DNA from: Megaustenia siamemsis
Taxonomy: Eukaryota > Mollusca > Gastropoda > Stylommatophora > Ariophantidae
Assembly: GCA_032433765.1 (NCBI GenBank)
Contig: JAVIAB010000092.1
Span: forward strand, 69,524,995 to 69,588,994
Direction of reading: 5' to 3'
Length of the DNA stretch: 64,000 nucleotides
The first letter of the stretch is position 1; each line of letters starts with the position of its first letter. Both the position numbers and the translations under genes were made by a program. The notes under the pieces were generated by a model, which made no database searches, was not told the origin of the DNA, and was given only the letters and a program-made list of their open reading frames with translations. Positions 40,533 through 51,012 of the stretch are shown one piece after another.

Positions 40533-40682
40533 AAGAGTATATTAAGCTATGATGTCTATAACAGAGTATATTAAGCTATATTGTCTGTTAGAGAGTGTAT
40601 TAAGTTAAACTTCTATAAGAGAGTATATTAAGCCATGCTTTCTATAAGAGAGTGTATTAAGCTATGTTGTCTGTAAGAGTTT

Positions 40683-40795
40683 AGGAGATAAATAGGAAGG
40701 CCAAATATTCTTGGAGAACACAGGTTGAAGCAGAGATGAAGAGGATATGGAAGATGTGGTATTATCTTAAAAGAATGGCAAGAAACAGAGCGGCA
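40683..40795 (+). pseudogene. LINE C-terminal fragment
   Basis: Plus-sense KYSWRTQVEAEMKRIWKMWY + YLKRMARNRAA resembles the TWRR-VE-E-K-W---A-DR-WR ending of non-LTR RT proteins. It is joined directly to a piece of repeat E. Family not assigned. Confidence 0.45.
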
Positions 40796-40880
40796 AGTGA
40801 ACACAGCCATCTGTTCCCCGTCATACGATACCATCATTCACCGTAAACAATTGGAATATCGAAACACGTTTGTTATCAAA
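40796..40880 (-). mobile_element. Repeat E internal fragment
   Basis: GTCATACGATACCATCATTC and ATTGGAATATCGAAACACG match the middle of the two repeat E copies. Both ends are missing. Confidence 0.65.
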
Positions 40881-40978
40881 ACAAATAAATACAGCATCTT
40901 TTAATGGTAGCTCCCATCAATGGCTGCATCCATCCCCCCGTTTGACGATTATTTATTCTTAAACAATGTATCGTTTTT

Positions 40979-40982
40979 TTTT

Positions 40983-41018
<36 letters not shown>

Positions 41019-41040
41019 TTCTTTCTTTCTTTCTTTCTTT

Positions 41041-41080
<40 letters not shown>

Positions 41081-41122
41081 TTCTTTCTTTCTTTCTTTCT
41101 TTCTTTTTTTCTTTCTTTCTTT
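40979..41122. repeat. (TTTC)n microsatellite
   Basis: About 140 bp of CTTT tetranucleotides with a few TTTT interruptions; strand-asymmetric. Confidence 0.97.
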
Positions 41123-41149
41123 GTCTACCTGCCATTAAAATGATGTAAA

Positions 41150-41400
41150 GGGGGCATAAGTGCGTTGTGTTGTTCGTGGTGTATTTGCCCCTTTCGGCCC
41201 AACACACAGTTCGACGTTTTCGGGTACCGGGTTATCTTCCCACTTTGATCCCTACTCTTTTGACCAGCCAGACTAAATAGTCTGTTTCCAGAAATACCAC
41301 TGGAGGGTGGAGTAGGGTCTTGATCAGCTATGTTGTTCGCCGATCCTGACGCATGCAGTGGGTCACTGACCACACTCAGGTCACTCGCTGGACGGACGTA
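41150..41400 (-). mobile_element. Repeat C copy
   Basis: Minus-strand copy: GTGCGTTGTGTTGTTCGTGG, TTGCCCCTTTCGGCCCAAC, CCACTTTGATCCCTACTC, GCCGATCCTGACGCATGC. It starts within 30 bp of the (TTTC)n tract. Confidence 0.75.
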
Positions 41401-41439
41401 TTGGTCACCGGAATCTAAAGCCTGTTATGCCAACAGTAA

Positions 41440-41510
41440 ACAGGTGCGACATCGAACCAGGTGCGAACAGGTGCGACATCGAACCAGGTGCGAACAGGTG
41501 CGACATCGAA
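41440..41510. repeat. Short 27-bp tandem repeat
   Basis: Two and a half copies of CAGGTGCGACATCGAACCAG + GTGCGAA. Confidence 0.9.
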
Positions 41511-41549
41511 CGTTTTATACTGGACTGGCATTACTACACCAATTTGGGT

Positions 41550-41828
41550 AAACCTCTCCAGTGATCCGAGTGGTTAGTCTGCTCGCTTCAGAAGGACCGG
41601 ATTCGATTCCCAGCAGTGGCAGATTTATTTTTTCAGACTGACAAGGCTCCGGGTTCACCCAGCCTCTAAAAATGGTAACCAGAGATTTTTCTGGGAAGTA
41701 AAGGCGGCCTGGCGTGATATCGACCACATCACCCAAAAATGGACCGTAGTCATAGAAAAATATGGTCACTAACACTATATACCTCATACGCCCAGCAAGG
41801 CGTGGATGGAATCTTTACTTTTTTTTAT
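41550..41828 (+). mobile_element. SINE-B, best copy
   Basis: The head has CCGAGTGGTTAGTCTGCTCG and the B box GGATTCGATTCCC. The body parallels SINE-A: CCGGGTTCACCCAGCCTCTA, GGGAAGTAAAGGCGGCC, ATCGACCACATCACCC, ATGGTCACTAACACTATA, and a tail CTTTACTTTTTTTT. Shared body segments with different heads and a different middle show that SINE-A and SINE-B are related subfamilies. Confidence 0.88.
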
Positions 41829-41999
41829 TCTTCTGTGATCCTGATTGACAGATCTTGTAATACCGAAGTTAATCATGAACAATTAATGAACAATCCATCA
41901 GAAACAACAAAAGAAATATCGTTCTTATGAAAAACGTTGAGTTCACAATAATCTGAAAACAAGTGAGGGATGAAGACGTCTTGTGTGAGGCGTCAGCTG

Positions 42000-44130
42000 C
42001 TTGGTGAAAACTGTTGCAGGACATTATAATAATTGAGTCCAGATGAAATCTATTGTAGGACATTATAATAATTGAGTCCAGATGAAATCTATTGTAGGAC
42101 ATCAAAATAATTGAGTCCATATGAAATCTATTGCAGTACATTAAAATAAGTGACCAGATGAAAACTATTGCAGTACATTAAAATAAGTGACCAGATGAAA
42201 ACTATTGCAGTACATTAAAATAAGTGACCAGATGAAAACTATTGCAGTACATTAAAATAAGTGACCAGATGAAAACTATTGCAGTACATTAAAATAAGTG
42301 ACCAGATGAAAACTATTGCAGTACATTAAAATAAGTGACCAGATGAAAACTATTGCAGTACATTAAAATAAGTGACCAGATGAAATCTATTGCAGTACGT
42401 TAAAATAAGTGACCTGATGAAAACTATTGCAGTACATTAAAATAAGTGACCAGATGAAAACTATTGCAGTACATTAAAATAAGTGACCAGATGAAAACTA
42501 TTGCAGTACATTAAAATAAGTGACCAGATGAAAACTATTGCAGTACATTAAAATAAGTGACCAGATGAAATCTATTGTAGTACATTATAATAAGTGACCA
42601 GATGAAAACTATTGTAGTACATTAAAATAAGTGACCAGATGAAATCTATTGTAGTACATTAAAATAAGAGCCCAGATGAAAACTATTGTAGTACATTAAA
42701 ATAAGTGACCAGATGAAATCTATTGTAGTACATTAAAATAAGTGACCAGATGAAATCTATTGTAGTACATTAAAATAAGTGACCAGATGAAAACTATTGT
42801 AGTACATTATAATAAGTGACCAGATGAAAACTATTGTAGTACATTAAAATAAGTGACCAGATGAAATCTATTGTAGTACATTAAAATAAGTGACCAGATG
42901 AAAACTATTGTAGTACATTAAAATAAGTGACCAGATGAAATCTATTGTAGTACATTAAAATAAGTGACCAGATGAGAACTATTGTAGTACATTATAATAA
43001 GTGACCAGATGAAAACTATTGTAGTACATTAAAATAAGTGACCAGATGAAATCTATTGTAGTACATTATAATAAGTGACCAGATGAAATCTATTGTAGTA
43101 CATTAAAATAAGTGACCAGATGAAATCTATTGTAGTACATTATAATAAGTGACCAGATGAAATCTATTGCAGTACGTTAAAATAAATGATCAGATGAAAA
43201 CTATTGCAGTACATTATAATAAGTGACCAGATGAAATCTATTGCAGTACGTTAAAATAACTGACCAGATGAAAACTATTGCAGTGCATTATAATAAGTGA
43301 CCAGATGAAAACTATTGCAGGACATTATAATAAGTGACCAGATGAAATCTATTGCAGTACATTATAATAAGTGACCAGATGAAAACTATTGTAGTACATT
43401 ATAATAAGTGACCAGATGAAATCTATTGCAGTACGTTAAAATAACTGACCAGATGAAAACTATTGTAGTACATTATAATAAGTGACCAGATGAAATCTAT
43501 TGCAGTACGTTAAAATAACTGACCAGATGAAAACTATTGCAGTACATTATAATAAGTGACCAGATGAAAACTATTGCAGTACATTAAAATAAGTGACCAG
43601 ATGAAATATATTGCAGTACATTAAAATAAGTGAGCAAATGAAATATGTTGTAGGACATTAAAATAATTGAGTCCAGATGAAATCTATTGCAGTACATTAA
43701 ATAAATGACCAGATGAAATCTATTGCAGTACATTAAAATAAATGACCAGATGAAATCCATTGTAGTACATTAAAATAAATGACCAGATGAAATCTATTGC
43801 AGTACATTTAAAATAATTGAGTCCAGATGAAATCTATTGCAGTACATTAAAATAATTGAGTCCAGATGAAATCTATTGCAGTACATTAAAATAAATGACC
43901 AGATGAAATCTATTGCAGTACATTGAAATAATAATAGTCCAGATTAAGTCTTTTGTAGTACATTACATTAATAGAGTCCAGATGAAATCTATTGCAGTAC
44001 ATTAAAATAATAGTCCACATGAAATCTATTGTAATACATTACAATAATAAAACAATATAAAATATATTCCAACACATTACAATAATAGAGTCCAGATGAA
44101 GTCTGTTGCAGTACATTACAAATCAGAGTC
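42000..44130. repeat. 37-bp satellite, about 57 units
   Basis: The unit is GACCAGATGAAAACTATTGC + AGTACATTAAAATAAGT. Position-specific variants (TGAAATC/TGAAAAC, TTGCAG/TTGTAG, ATTAAAA/ATTATAA) cluster: 42.13-42.57 kb is mainly TTGCAG, 42.57-43.15 kb mainly TTGTAG, 43.15-43.65 kb mixed. Edge units on both sides carry a GAGTCCAGATG form, the likely older sequence. Confidence 0.95.
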
Positions 44131-45419
44131 CACTTTCTATAGTATAAACATGGAAATAACATAATTTGAAACAAATGTTGCAGTGGGAAAAACGAAACAA
44201 TTAGAAGAAAAAAGACAACCATAGAAAGAAATCGAGATTTAAAAAAAACAAAGCGTCGACATTAATATTTAGGCAACAGTAGAACCGATATGGGAGAATC
44301 AGCAAGAGGGTTTCGCGTAACAGTGGACAAGGTTTGCGCATGTGGCTGTCTTTACCATTTAGAGAGGTTAACATAAGCTAGCAATCTGCCTGGACATGCT
44401 TTATCCACGCATGGCAGCTGACAGACATTATTTTGCGTGCGGTAGGTAGGAGGGAACGTTGCGCCCCCAGAATTCATCCAACCCGTGTAGCTTTGCTGTC
44501 GTTTCCGTGTTTGCTCTCGTACATTCCCGAGGACAGACAAGCATGCGCCTGGTGCGTGCGATGAATTGCCAACAATCTGAAAAGTGAGCATTTCTTACAC
44601 ACAACTTACACGCTTAGGCTGTTAACTTTTCAACCATATAATTTTGCTTGTCTCTAGCTTTGCTTATCTCAACTGACGCTCTGAGACAAGAATGAAACAA
44701 CGCAGCCGAGTCGCTAATGGTCGCTTTCACAAAGCTATGCTAATAAGTGACTTTTTGCCTGCAGTTATGCAAACGAGACATTTTTTCGGGCTTCGAGAAG
44801 TTAACTTTTTTGAAGACTTTTGACGCCTGGTCTTATTATCAGTGCCGTGCCATCGCAACCACGTGATTCACTAGGGAAAGACCATTCTTTGTAAATTTGC
44901 AAACATAATTTGTGATGCAGGAAGCCGTTAGTGAGATCCAGCGATATTTTATATCCCTCTATATTGATTATTTATATTAGGAGGACATTTGCTTCCTTTA
45001 ATGTGTCACTTGCAATTGCATACTTTTAGCCTCATTTCACTTATGATAGAGGGGCGCGCGGCCTTACGGCGGAATCCACTGTTTCGCTGACTGAAACGCT
45101 GGGGTGCGGTGTTTGAAACCAGCGGTAGACAGAGAGGATTTTTTTCTGTCGGTGGTGAAATAAAATCCTGAGCCTCACTCGTCGTGGCGACTGCTTGACC
45201 AAGCGGCCTTTATCCCTCTAGTCCTGACCTGAGCACTCCGACATACACCAGCAATGGTAATATGTGTCTCAAAGACCTTTTTTTTTTTATCTTAACGATA
45301 GAATAGTCAAACTGTATATATTGTCTTGTAGATTGGATGCGGCTGCTCCTTCGTTTCACTCTAAGCAATAAAACATCACACATGATCTCTTTCTCTAATT
45401 CACCTGACCACTGTTTATC
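44131..45419. other. Unique sequence, possible SINE inside
   Basis: No gene recognised in 1.3 kb. An ORF at 44352-44591 (minus, 79 codons) shows no motif. A possible tRNA-headed repeat at 45048-45260 is listed separately. Confidence 0.4.
45048..45260 (+). mobile_element. Possible tRNA-headed SINE, single copy
   Basis: GGGCGCGCGGCCTTACGGCG, then GCTGGGGTGCGGTGTTTGAA + ACC gives a B-box-like GTGTTTGAAACC at tRNA-like spacing. It is followed by a body CTGAGCCTCACTCGTCGTGG unlike the other families. With only one copy visible the assignment is weak. Confidence 0.35.
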
Positions 45420-45775
45420 AACATCATCATGTGCCCTACCGGTTGGAGTTAGCGATGATGCCCTTCCACAATTTTCTATCTACAGTGCATCCTATCAGTT
45501 CTGTTGTTGACTGTTTTCCATGCCATGATATCCAGGCTGTCTAGTATTTTCTCTCTTTGTCGTCCGCGATCTCTCTTTGTCTGTATTTTGTCAGTTGTAA
45601 TAAAGTATTCCAACTTTCCTCTTCTCATGATGTGCCCAAAAATGTTGATTGTTTCTTTCTGGTGTTTTTTAGGAGCTCTCTTTTAGTTTTGGCCTCTTTG
45701 AGAATTTCTTCATTGGTCTTTTTAGTTGTCCAGGGAACTTTCAACATTCATCTGAGAAATACCATCTCTGTGGTC
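45420..45775 (-). mobile_element. L2 LINE 3' fragment
   Basis: Minus-strand fragment starting at a short (CAT)n end and TGTGCCCTACCGGTTGGAGT, continuing with TTTGTCGTCCGCGATCTCTC, TCATGATGTGCCCAAAAATG and GTCCAGGGAACTTTCAACAT. Homologous over its length to 34739-35165. Confidence 0.82.
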
Positions 45776-46495
45776 TCTAATCAATGAAATCAGAAAGCCA
45801 TGTCGAAGGCAGAGATTGACTTGAAGCTGATCTTGTACTAAACGTCCGCAGCCAGTTTGTGAGAGTAAGGAATAGCCAGTGATTTAGCTTATAAATCCAA
45901 TCTCTATTGAATTCCGCGAATAATGGATAGTAACTTGTTTACAACTAAATCTATTTTAGATTTTTATAATAAAACTTTATTCATTTATTAAAACAAATAC
46001 AATTATGTGAACCTTATTTCCAGTCCCTGTCAATAAAGGGGCTCTTATACTCGCGCCGCTTGGCAGCTTCATTACTCTCACCATCCCAAAGCAATACCGG
46101 CGGAAATTGTGCTCTAGACAGGTTCTGCCAAACAGGACAAGCATGAGTGGTTAGGAGTGAGGCCAAATTGGTTGATCTTGATCTACCGGTTAATGATCGA
46201 GGGTAATGCTGCCACACTCTGTGTGCGTACATAGAACATTTGTTTTAGAAACAATAATAGATGTATTTATGTTACCGCGTGGTGGGGATACAGATGTTAA
46301 AACTTGCATGGCTTGTCCTTGTGAAGTGTGGGCTAAACGTGGGGCACTATGCGAAATGTGGCCACCGTCAGCACGATTTAGAGGAACGCCACTGATTAGC
46401 TGTAAGACTGAAGTAATGCTGTTAATTTTTACATCTTTTATTTAGATAATATCACGAATGAAAAAAAAAAAGTTTGCAAAATGATACAACAAGCA
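45776..46495. other. Unique sequence, nothing recognised
   Basis: About 720 bp. A minus ORF (46014-46232, 72 codons) and plus ORF (46206-46445, 79 codons) have no recognisable motif and no supporting context. Confidence 0.4.
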
Positions 46496-46770
46496 ATCCG
46501 AGTACGTGATAATCTATTGACTTTTGTGAAGAAACGCAAACTAAAATTGTTTGGCCACTTACCTCAATCGTCTGGCTACTAAAGACCATTCTTCAAAAAA
46601 ACTTTGAAAGGAACGAGAAGGAGAGGTGAGCAGAGTAAGGGAGAGGAAGATAACATCAAAGAATGGACATACTTTGTAAAGTCTCAAAGAATGACAGGAT
46701 AGCGACAATTTGTTGATGAAGTCTGTCAGTGGTGCCATAACGATTGGGACGAAGAAGACGAAATAGACGA
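46496..46770 (+). mobile_element. L5 LINE C-terminal fragment
   Basis: The plus-sense translation (with stops) reads KKRKLKLFGHLPQSSGY, KKTLKGTRRRGEQSKGEEDN, IKEWTYFVKSQRM and FVDEVCQWCH. This is the KL-W-GHV, G-RRRGRQ, W-DNIKEWTG, VDEV ending common to many invertebrate LINEs. It runs into a (GAA)n tract in the position of a 3' tail. A second, more decayed fragment is at 56216. Confidence 0.75.
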
Positions 46771-46905
46771 AGAAGAAGAAGAAGAAGAAGAAGAAGAAGA
46801 AGAAGAAGAAGAGAAGAAGAAGAAGAAGAAGAAGAAGAAGAAGAAGAAGAAGAGGAAGAAAAAGAAGAAGAAGAAAAAGAAGAAGAAGAGAAGAAGAAGA
46901 AGAAG
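46771..46905. repeat. (GAA)n microsatellite
   Basis: About 135 bp of GAA triplets with occasional GAG or AAA changes, directly following an L5 fragment. Minus-strand Leu- or Ser-rich ORFs here are by-products. Confidence 0.96.
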
Positions 46906-48116
46906 AGTGAGTAGTTGATAACAATGCACACACAAGTCGTCATCGTCATGACTCTGGTAGCCCCCGAAATTAATTATTTGTTGGAACCAGCCAATCGTTT
47001 TACTGGGAAGAAACACACAACTGCCGATTAAATCCCGAGGCGGTGCCGTGGGCGGACACTCAAACAGTGCTCTTCATCTCAAATCTGCCTTTTTATGACC
47101 GATTTTACAGGCAATAAAAAAAAAGTTCAGCAGACACTATTTGTGACCCGCTCACCATTTCTCACTTAATAATAAAAAAAAAACAGTGGTCAACTTTGGT
47201 GGGCAGCTGTAGGAGATTGAAGGTTATGACAATCCTGCAAAGAAGTCAAGACCTCACGGAGACCAGGCCCGTAATTAGCTCTGTCCTGACACCGAACCTG
47301 GTAATTTGCACCAACAATTCATTGGCCGGTGGGGTCACAGTTGACACGATTTAGAATGCGATACCTGGAGTCGGGAGTTTTAGAGGGTAAAAAAAACGCA
47401 CCGGCATTGAGAACGACCAATGAACACGATAAATGGTGTTTTTTATAGGCGGTGGTTAGAGGATGATGGGACATTCTGAAAGGAGTTGTAAGATGAGATG
47501 AAGAGGAAAATACTTAGGATTAGAAGGCGAGGCTCGTATGACAGGAAAGTAATTTGTTTTCTGGAGGCACGACGTCTAGTTGACACACATAAGACGTTTA
47601 TGAAGAGGTGGAGAAGGTACTGTAGTGGAAATTGAGATAATCGTCTAGTAGCTTGTCCTTTACCGTTACTCTCGTCACAGCCCGTCTGAATGAATCTTTA
47701 TTTTCAGTTACATCTATCACTTCTCTTTTTGACAAGTTCAAGGTCTCTCAGATGTCTTAAAACCGCCTTCTTCTGGTCTACCCCTGCTTGGAACCATGTT
47801 ATTTATTATTCCTCATTGCACTGTATCTATTGATGTAGCCATGATACTTTAGTTTCCACTGTACGATGTTGTTTAGAACCAGTTTTGTTTCAATGATTGG
47901 GAATCAATGTGGAGTTTGTAACTACTTTCTTCAACATGTAAGATCCATACGCCAGACAATAACAGATCACCCCTCCCCTGTCAGTTGGATTCATTACAAT
48001 GTCGTCACGGCGACAAAGATACGTTTGAAAAAAAATAACATCTTTACGGAATTTATCCTATCCCACCTACTATACATTTACCCATTTATATAGTCCCACT
48101 CGCTATCGAACCCGGT
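46906..48116. other. Unique sequence, nothing firm
   Basis: About 1.2 kb. At 47740-47890 the minus strand gives QWKLKYHGYINRYS, faintly like the W-LKY-GH-R block of LINE C-termini, but the frame is broken and I do not call it. Nothing else is recognised. Confidence 0.35.
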
Positions 48117-48366
48117 AAGTAAAGTGCCCCGTCACGCCACGTGACGTATAGGGAATATGGTGTTAATGACCATAATTTTTATAGATTTTCGACACATGAT
48201 TTTTAGGGTAATGAGGTCAGTATTACGCCCGTGTCGCTTTACTTTCCTAGAAAAAAATCCCGTTCCCATTTAAGGCTGGGTGAACCTGGAAGCCATCAAT
48301 CAGGATCGAACCCGACCTCTTGTCCTTTGTAGTCCAGTTCACTAACCACTGAGCTAACGCGACTCC
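48117..48366 (-). mobile_element. SINE-A copy
   Basis: Minus-strand copy from AAGTAAAGTGCCCCGTCACG to CTGAGCTAACGCGACTCCC. It is more diverged than others (ATTTTTAGGGTAATGAGGTC). No target duplication is clear. Confidence 0.92.
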
Positions 48367-48369
48367 CTT

Positions 48370-48480
48370 TCTAACACGGTATTTCATCAATGATTCTAAC
48401 ACAAATGAAGATATTGCAACGAAATTGTGAACAGAAGTGCGTTCATTGTGCCAGAAGTGAAAAGAAACGCTTTGTCAGTG
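48370..48480 (+). repeat. Repeat F, left half
   Basis: GATTCTAACACAAATGAAGA, TATTGCAACGAAATTGTG and GTTCATTGTGCCAGAAGTG match 51013-51100 and the complement of 15860-15955. An L1 fragment follows, and the right half of repeat F resumes at 49244. Confidence 0.75.
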
Positions 48481-49243
48481 TACCTTCTCCTTCTTTTCAT
48501 CCTCATTTGCCTTTCAGCGTCAAGGGAAGATATAATTTGCGGTCTTTTGCTCCACTGTTTGCCTCTGCTGCTGTTATGTTTCCTAGTGCATCTAATATTC
48601 CATAGATCCATCTTTTTCGTGGTCGATCCTTGGGTATTCTCGCAGGGTTTATTGAGGGCTCGTTGTGTTGTATTTTGATCACTCTGCCTTATCACATGGC
48701 CAAACCATTTTATCTGTTGTTTCTTTAAATATTCTATTTTTAAAAAAAATGTAAAGTACCCCGTCCCGCCAAGTGGCGTATAGGGAATATGATGTTAGTG
48801 ACCATACATTTTACAGACCTTCAGCACATGATTTTTGGAGTAATGTGGCAGGTATTACGCCAGTAGTAAGCTTTACTTTCCCCCAAAAAATCCGGTACCC
48901 ATTAAAGACTGGGTGAACCGGAAAACGTCGGTTGGGATCGAACCCTACCTCTTGTCCTTTGTAGTCCAGTTCACTAACCACTGAGCTATCACGGCTTCCT
49001 TATATATTCTATGGCGGGGGCTATTCCTAGCTTTTTATTTTCTTAGTTCTTCATTTCTGATCTTTTCTCTCAAGCTGTTTCCTGTCATTCGTCTAACACA
49101 TTTCATCTCTGTATATGTTATTGTTCTTATTGTTCTTGCATCTAACATCAGGACTGTCATTGGTAGCACGGCGTTGGGATGAAGATTGTGTTGTACAGTG
49201 CCCGTTTTGCCTCTAGAGTTATTTCCTTGTTGGACAATAGTTT
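48481..49243 (-). mobile_element. L1 3' fragment inside repeat F, itself split by a SINE-A
   Basis: L1 tail landmarks CCTCATTTGCCTTTCAGCGT, GATATAATTTGCGGTC and ATCACATGGCCAAACCA lie left of the SINE; TCATTTCTGATCTTTTCTCT, GTTGGGATGAAGATTGTG and GTTGGACAATAG lie right of it. The two L1 parts join cleanly when the SINE (48738-48997) is removed. It is colinear with 4361-4860. Confidence 0.83.
48738..48997 (-). mobile_element. SINE-A inserted in L1 with target duplication
   Basis: Minus-strand SINE-A. CTTTAAATATTCTAT (48723-48737) and CCTTATATATTCTAT (48998-49012) flank it, a 15-bp duplication with two mismatches. The intact L1 copy near 4.61 kb has this site once. Confidence 0.93.
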
Positions 49244-49480
49244 ATGTGAAGTCTAATTGTTGTGACGCACCTGCATAACACGCCTCTCTGCTGATCTAAG
49301 TCATTAGGCGGTGGGTCCTGCACAGTACGGTTGTTATTCCTAAGTGTTAGAGTAAAGTAGGTCATGTGAGTACACACAGGATATCTGGAAAAATGTTAGT
49401 ATACTCTGGAGGAAAGTGTTTTAGTAGCAAAATCATAAAATAATTACCGGCTTTGGTAGTGAGTGAGAAACCTTATACTT
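49244..49480 (+). repeat. Repeat F, right half
   Basis: AAGTCTAATTGTTGTGACGC, GCCTCTCTGCTGATCTAAG, GTTAGTATACTCTGGAGG and AGTAGCAAAATCATAAAAT match the complement of 15656-15855 and partly 51150-51255. Confidence 0.75.
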
Positions 49481-50081
49481 CAGTGGCGCCTTAATCTGCA
49501 CGTTCTATATACATGTATCTCTTTATTTCTTTACATTTAGATCGTCTGCATTAGTATAATCTTGGCTTCAAACAATTAATTTTGATCTATTGCTGTGATT
49601 TTGAGAAAATCACCGACCATCTTTGTTTAACAACCTTCTACAGTTGTCTTTTTGTCTCCATACAACCACCTCCTTTAAAAAAAAACAACACTGAAAGTAG
49701 ACGTCGAAAGAAATATGTTTCTACATTCGCTCCAGTAGCTCGACGTCATGTCTTGAGGCCTGCTTGAATCAACGGACTCTGAAAGAACGTAAATTGGCTA
49801 ATCGCAGAAACATTTACCCACCTCGTGTTGGCTGCAAGACAGGACTCCAGTCATGAAAAGATTACTGAAGTGGTAATAGAAGCTAGTCACAGTTTCCCTG
49901 GTTCTCCAGGTCATGACTGGTGAAGATAGTTACCCCGACTATGATTTCTGGGCGCCATCTCTAATACTCCCTTAAACATGGCAGTTATTTTGATGCTAGT
50001 CCTGCAATTTGAGTATCCTGGTGTTATGATGTTTTACACTCGCGGAGGAGGATTTGCAACGGCTGGCGGCATAATAAAAGT
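49481..50081. other. Unique sequence, nothing recognised
   Basis: About 600 bp. A 61-codon plus ORF at 49582-49767 has no recognisable motif. Confidence 0.4.
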
Positions 50082-51012
50082 GGCTTGATTGTGTGTAGAG
50101 AATTAGAGAATACTGTTGGGTGTCTCCCTCACTTGGTATCTCCTCAATAATTCTGGTTTGATTGTGTGTAGAGAATTAGAGAATGCTGTTGGGTGTCTCC
50201 CCACTTGGTATCTCCTCAATAATTCTGGTTTGATTGTGTGTAGAGAATTAGAGAATACTGTTGGGTGTCTCCCTCACTTGGTATCTCCTCAATAATTCTG
50301 GTTTGATTGTGTGTAGAGAATTAGAGAATACTGTTGGGTGTCTCCCTCACTTGGTATCACCTCAATAATTCTGGTTTGATTGTGTGTAGAGAATTAGAGA
50401 ATACTGTTGGGTGTCTCCCTCACTTGGTATCTCCTCAATAATTCTGGTTTGATTGTGTGTAGAGAATTAGAGAATACTGTTGGGTGTCTCCCTCACTTGG
50501 TATCACCTCAATAATTCTGGTTTGATTGTGTGTAGAGAATTAGAGAATACTGTTGGGTGTCTCCCTCACTTGGTATCTCCTCAATAATTCTGGTTTGATT
50601 GTGTGTAGAGAATTAGAGAATACTGTTGGGTGTCTCCCTCACTTGGTATCACCTCAATAATTCTGGTTTGATTGTGTGTAGAGAATTAGAGAATACTGTT
50701 GGGTGTCTCCCTCACTTGGTATCTCCTCAATAATTCTGGTTTGATTGTGTGTAGAGAATTAGAGAATGCTGTTGGGTGTCTCCCTCACTTGGTATCTCCT
50801 CAATAATTCTGGTTTGATTGTGTGTAGAGAATTAGAGAATACTGTTGGGTGTCTCCCTCACTTGGTATCTCCTCAATAATTCTGGTTTGATTGTGTGTAG
50901 AGAATTAGAGAATACTGTTGGGTGTCTCCCTCACTTGGTATCTCCTCAATAATTCTGGTTTGATTGTGTGTAGAGAATTAGAGAATGCTGTTTGGTGTCT
51001 CCCTCCCTTGGT
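50082..51012. repeat. 73-bp minisatellite with dimeric order
   Basis: About 13 copies of TGGTTTGATTGTGTGTAGAG, AATTAGAGAATACTGTTGGG, TGTCTCCCTCACTTGGTATC, TCCTCAATAATTC. Copies differ at few sites. In the middle, units with GTATCTCCTC and GTATCACCTC alternate, giving a 146-bp higher-order repeat. The last unit is diverged (TTTGGTGTCTCCCTCCCTTG). Confidence 0.97.

Larger units (their letters stand above)
36215..40665. repeat. Degenerate 27-28-bp satellite with a sequence gradient
   Basis: The unit changes progressively. About 36.2-37.3 kb: GTTCAGTTGCCTTATCAGTA + GAGAGT. 37.3-37.8 kb: GCTAAACTATCTTATAAGTA + GAGAATAC. 38.1-39.5 kb: TGTTAAATTGTGTCAGTTTA and TATCTTGTAGATATAGAGTG. 39.95-40.65 kb: ATTAAGCTATGTTGTCTATA + AAAGAGT. 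All share a GAGAGTGT-TTA-CTAT-TTGT-AGTA skeleton. Longer inserts of related sequence (TGTTCATTCAATTGTTTTAT) recur in the left part. Four mobile insertions lie inside and are listed separately. Confidence 0.9.

Noticed and set aside
40959..41207. Lys/Glu-rich and Phe/Ser-rich ORFs
   Set aside because: They are translations of the (TTTC)n microsatellite.
46559..47016. Leu-, Phe- and Ser-rich minus ORFs
   Set aside because: They are translations of a (GAA)n microsatellite.
47740..47890. Another LINE C-terminal fragment (minus)
   Set aside because: Only a faint W-LKYHGYINR similarity in a broken frame; not strong enough to list as a feature.
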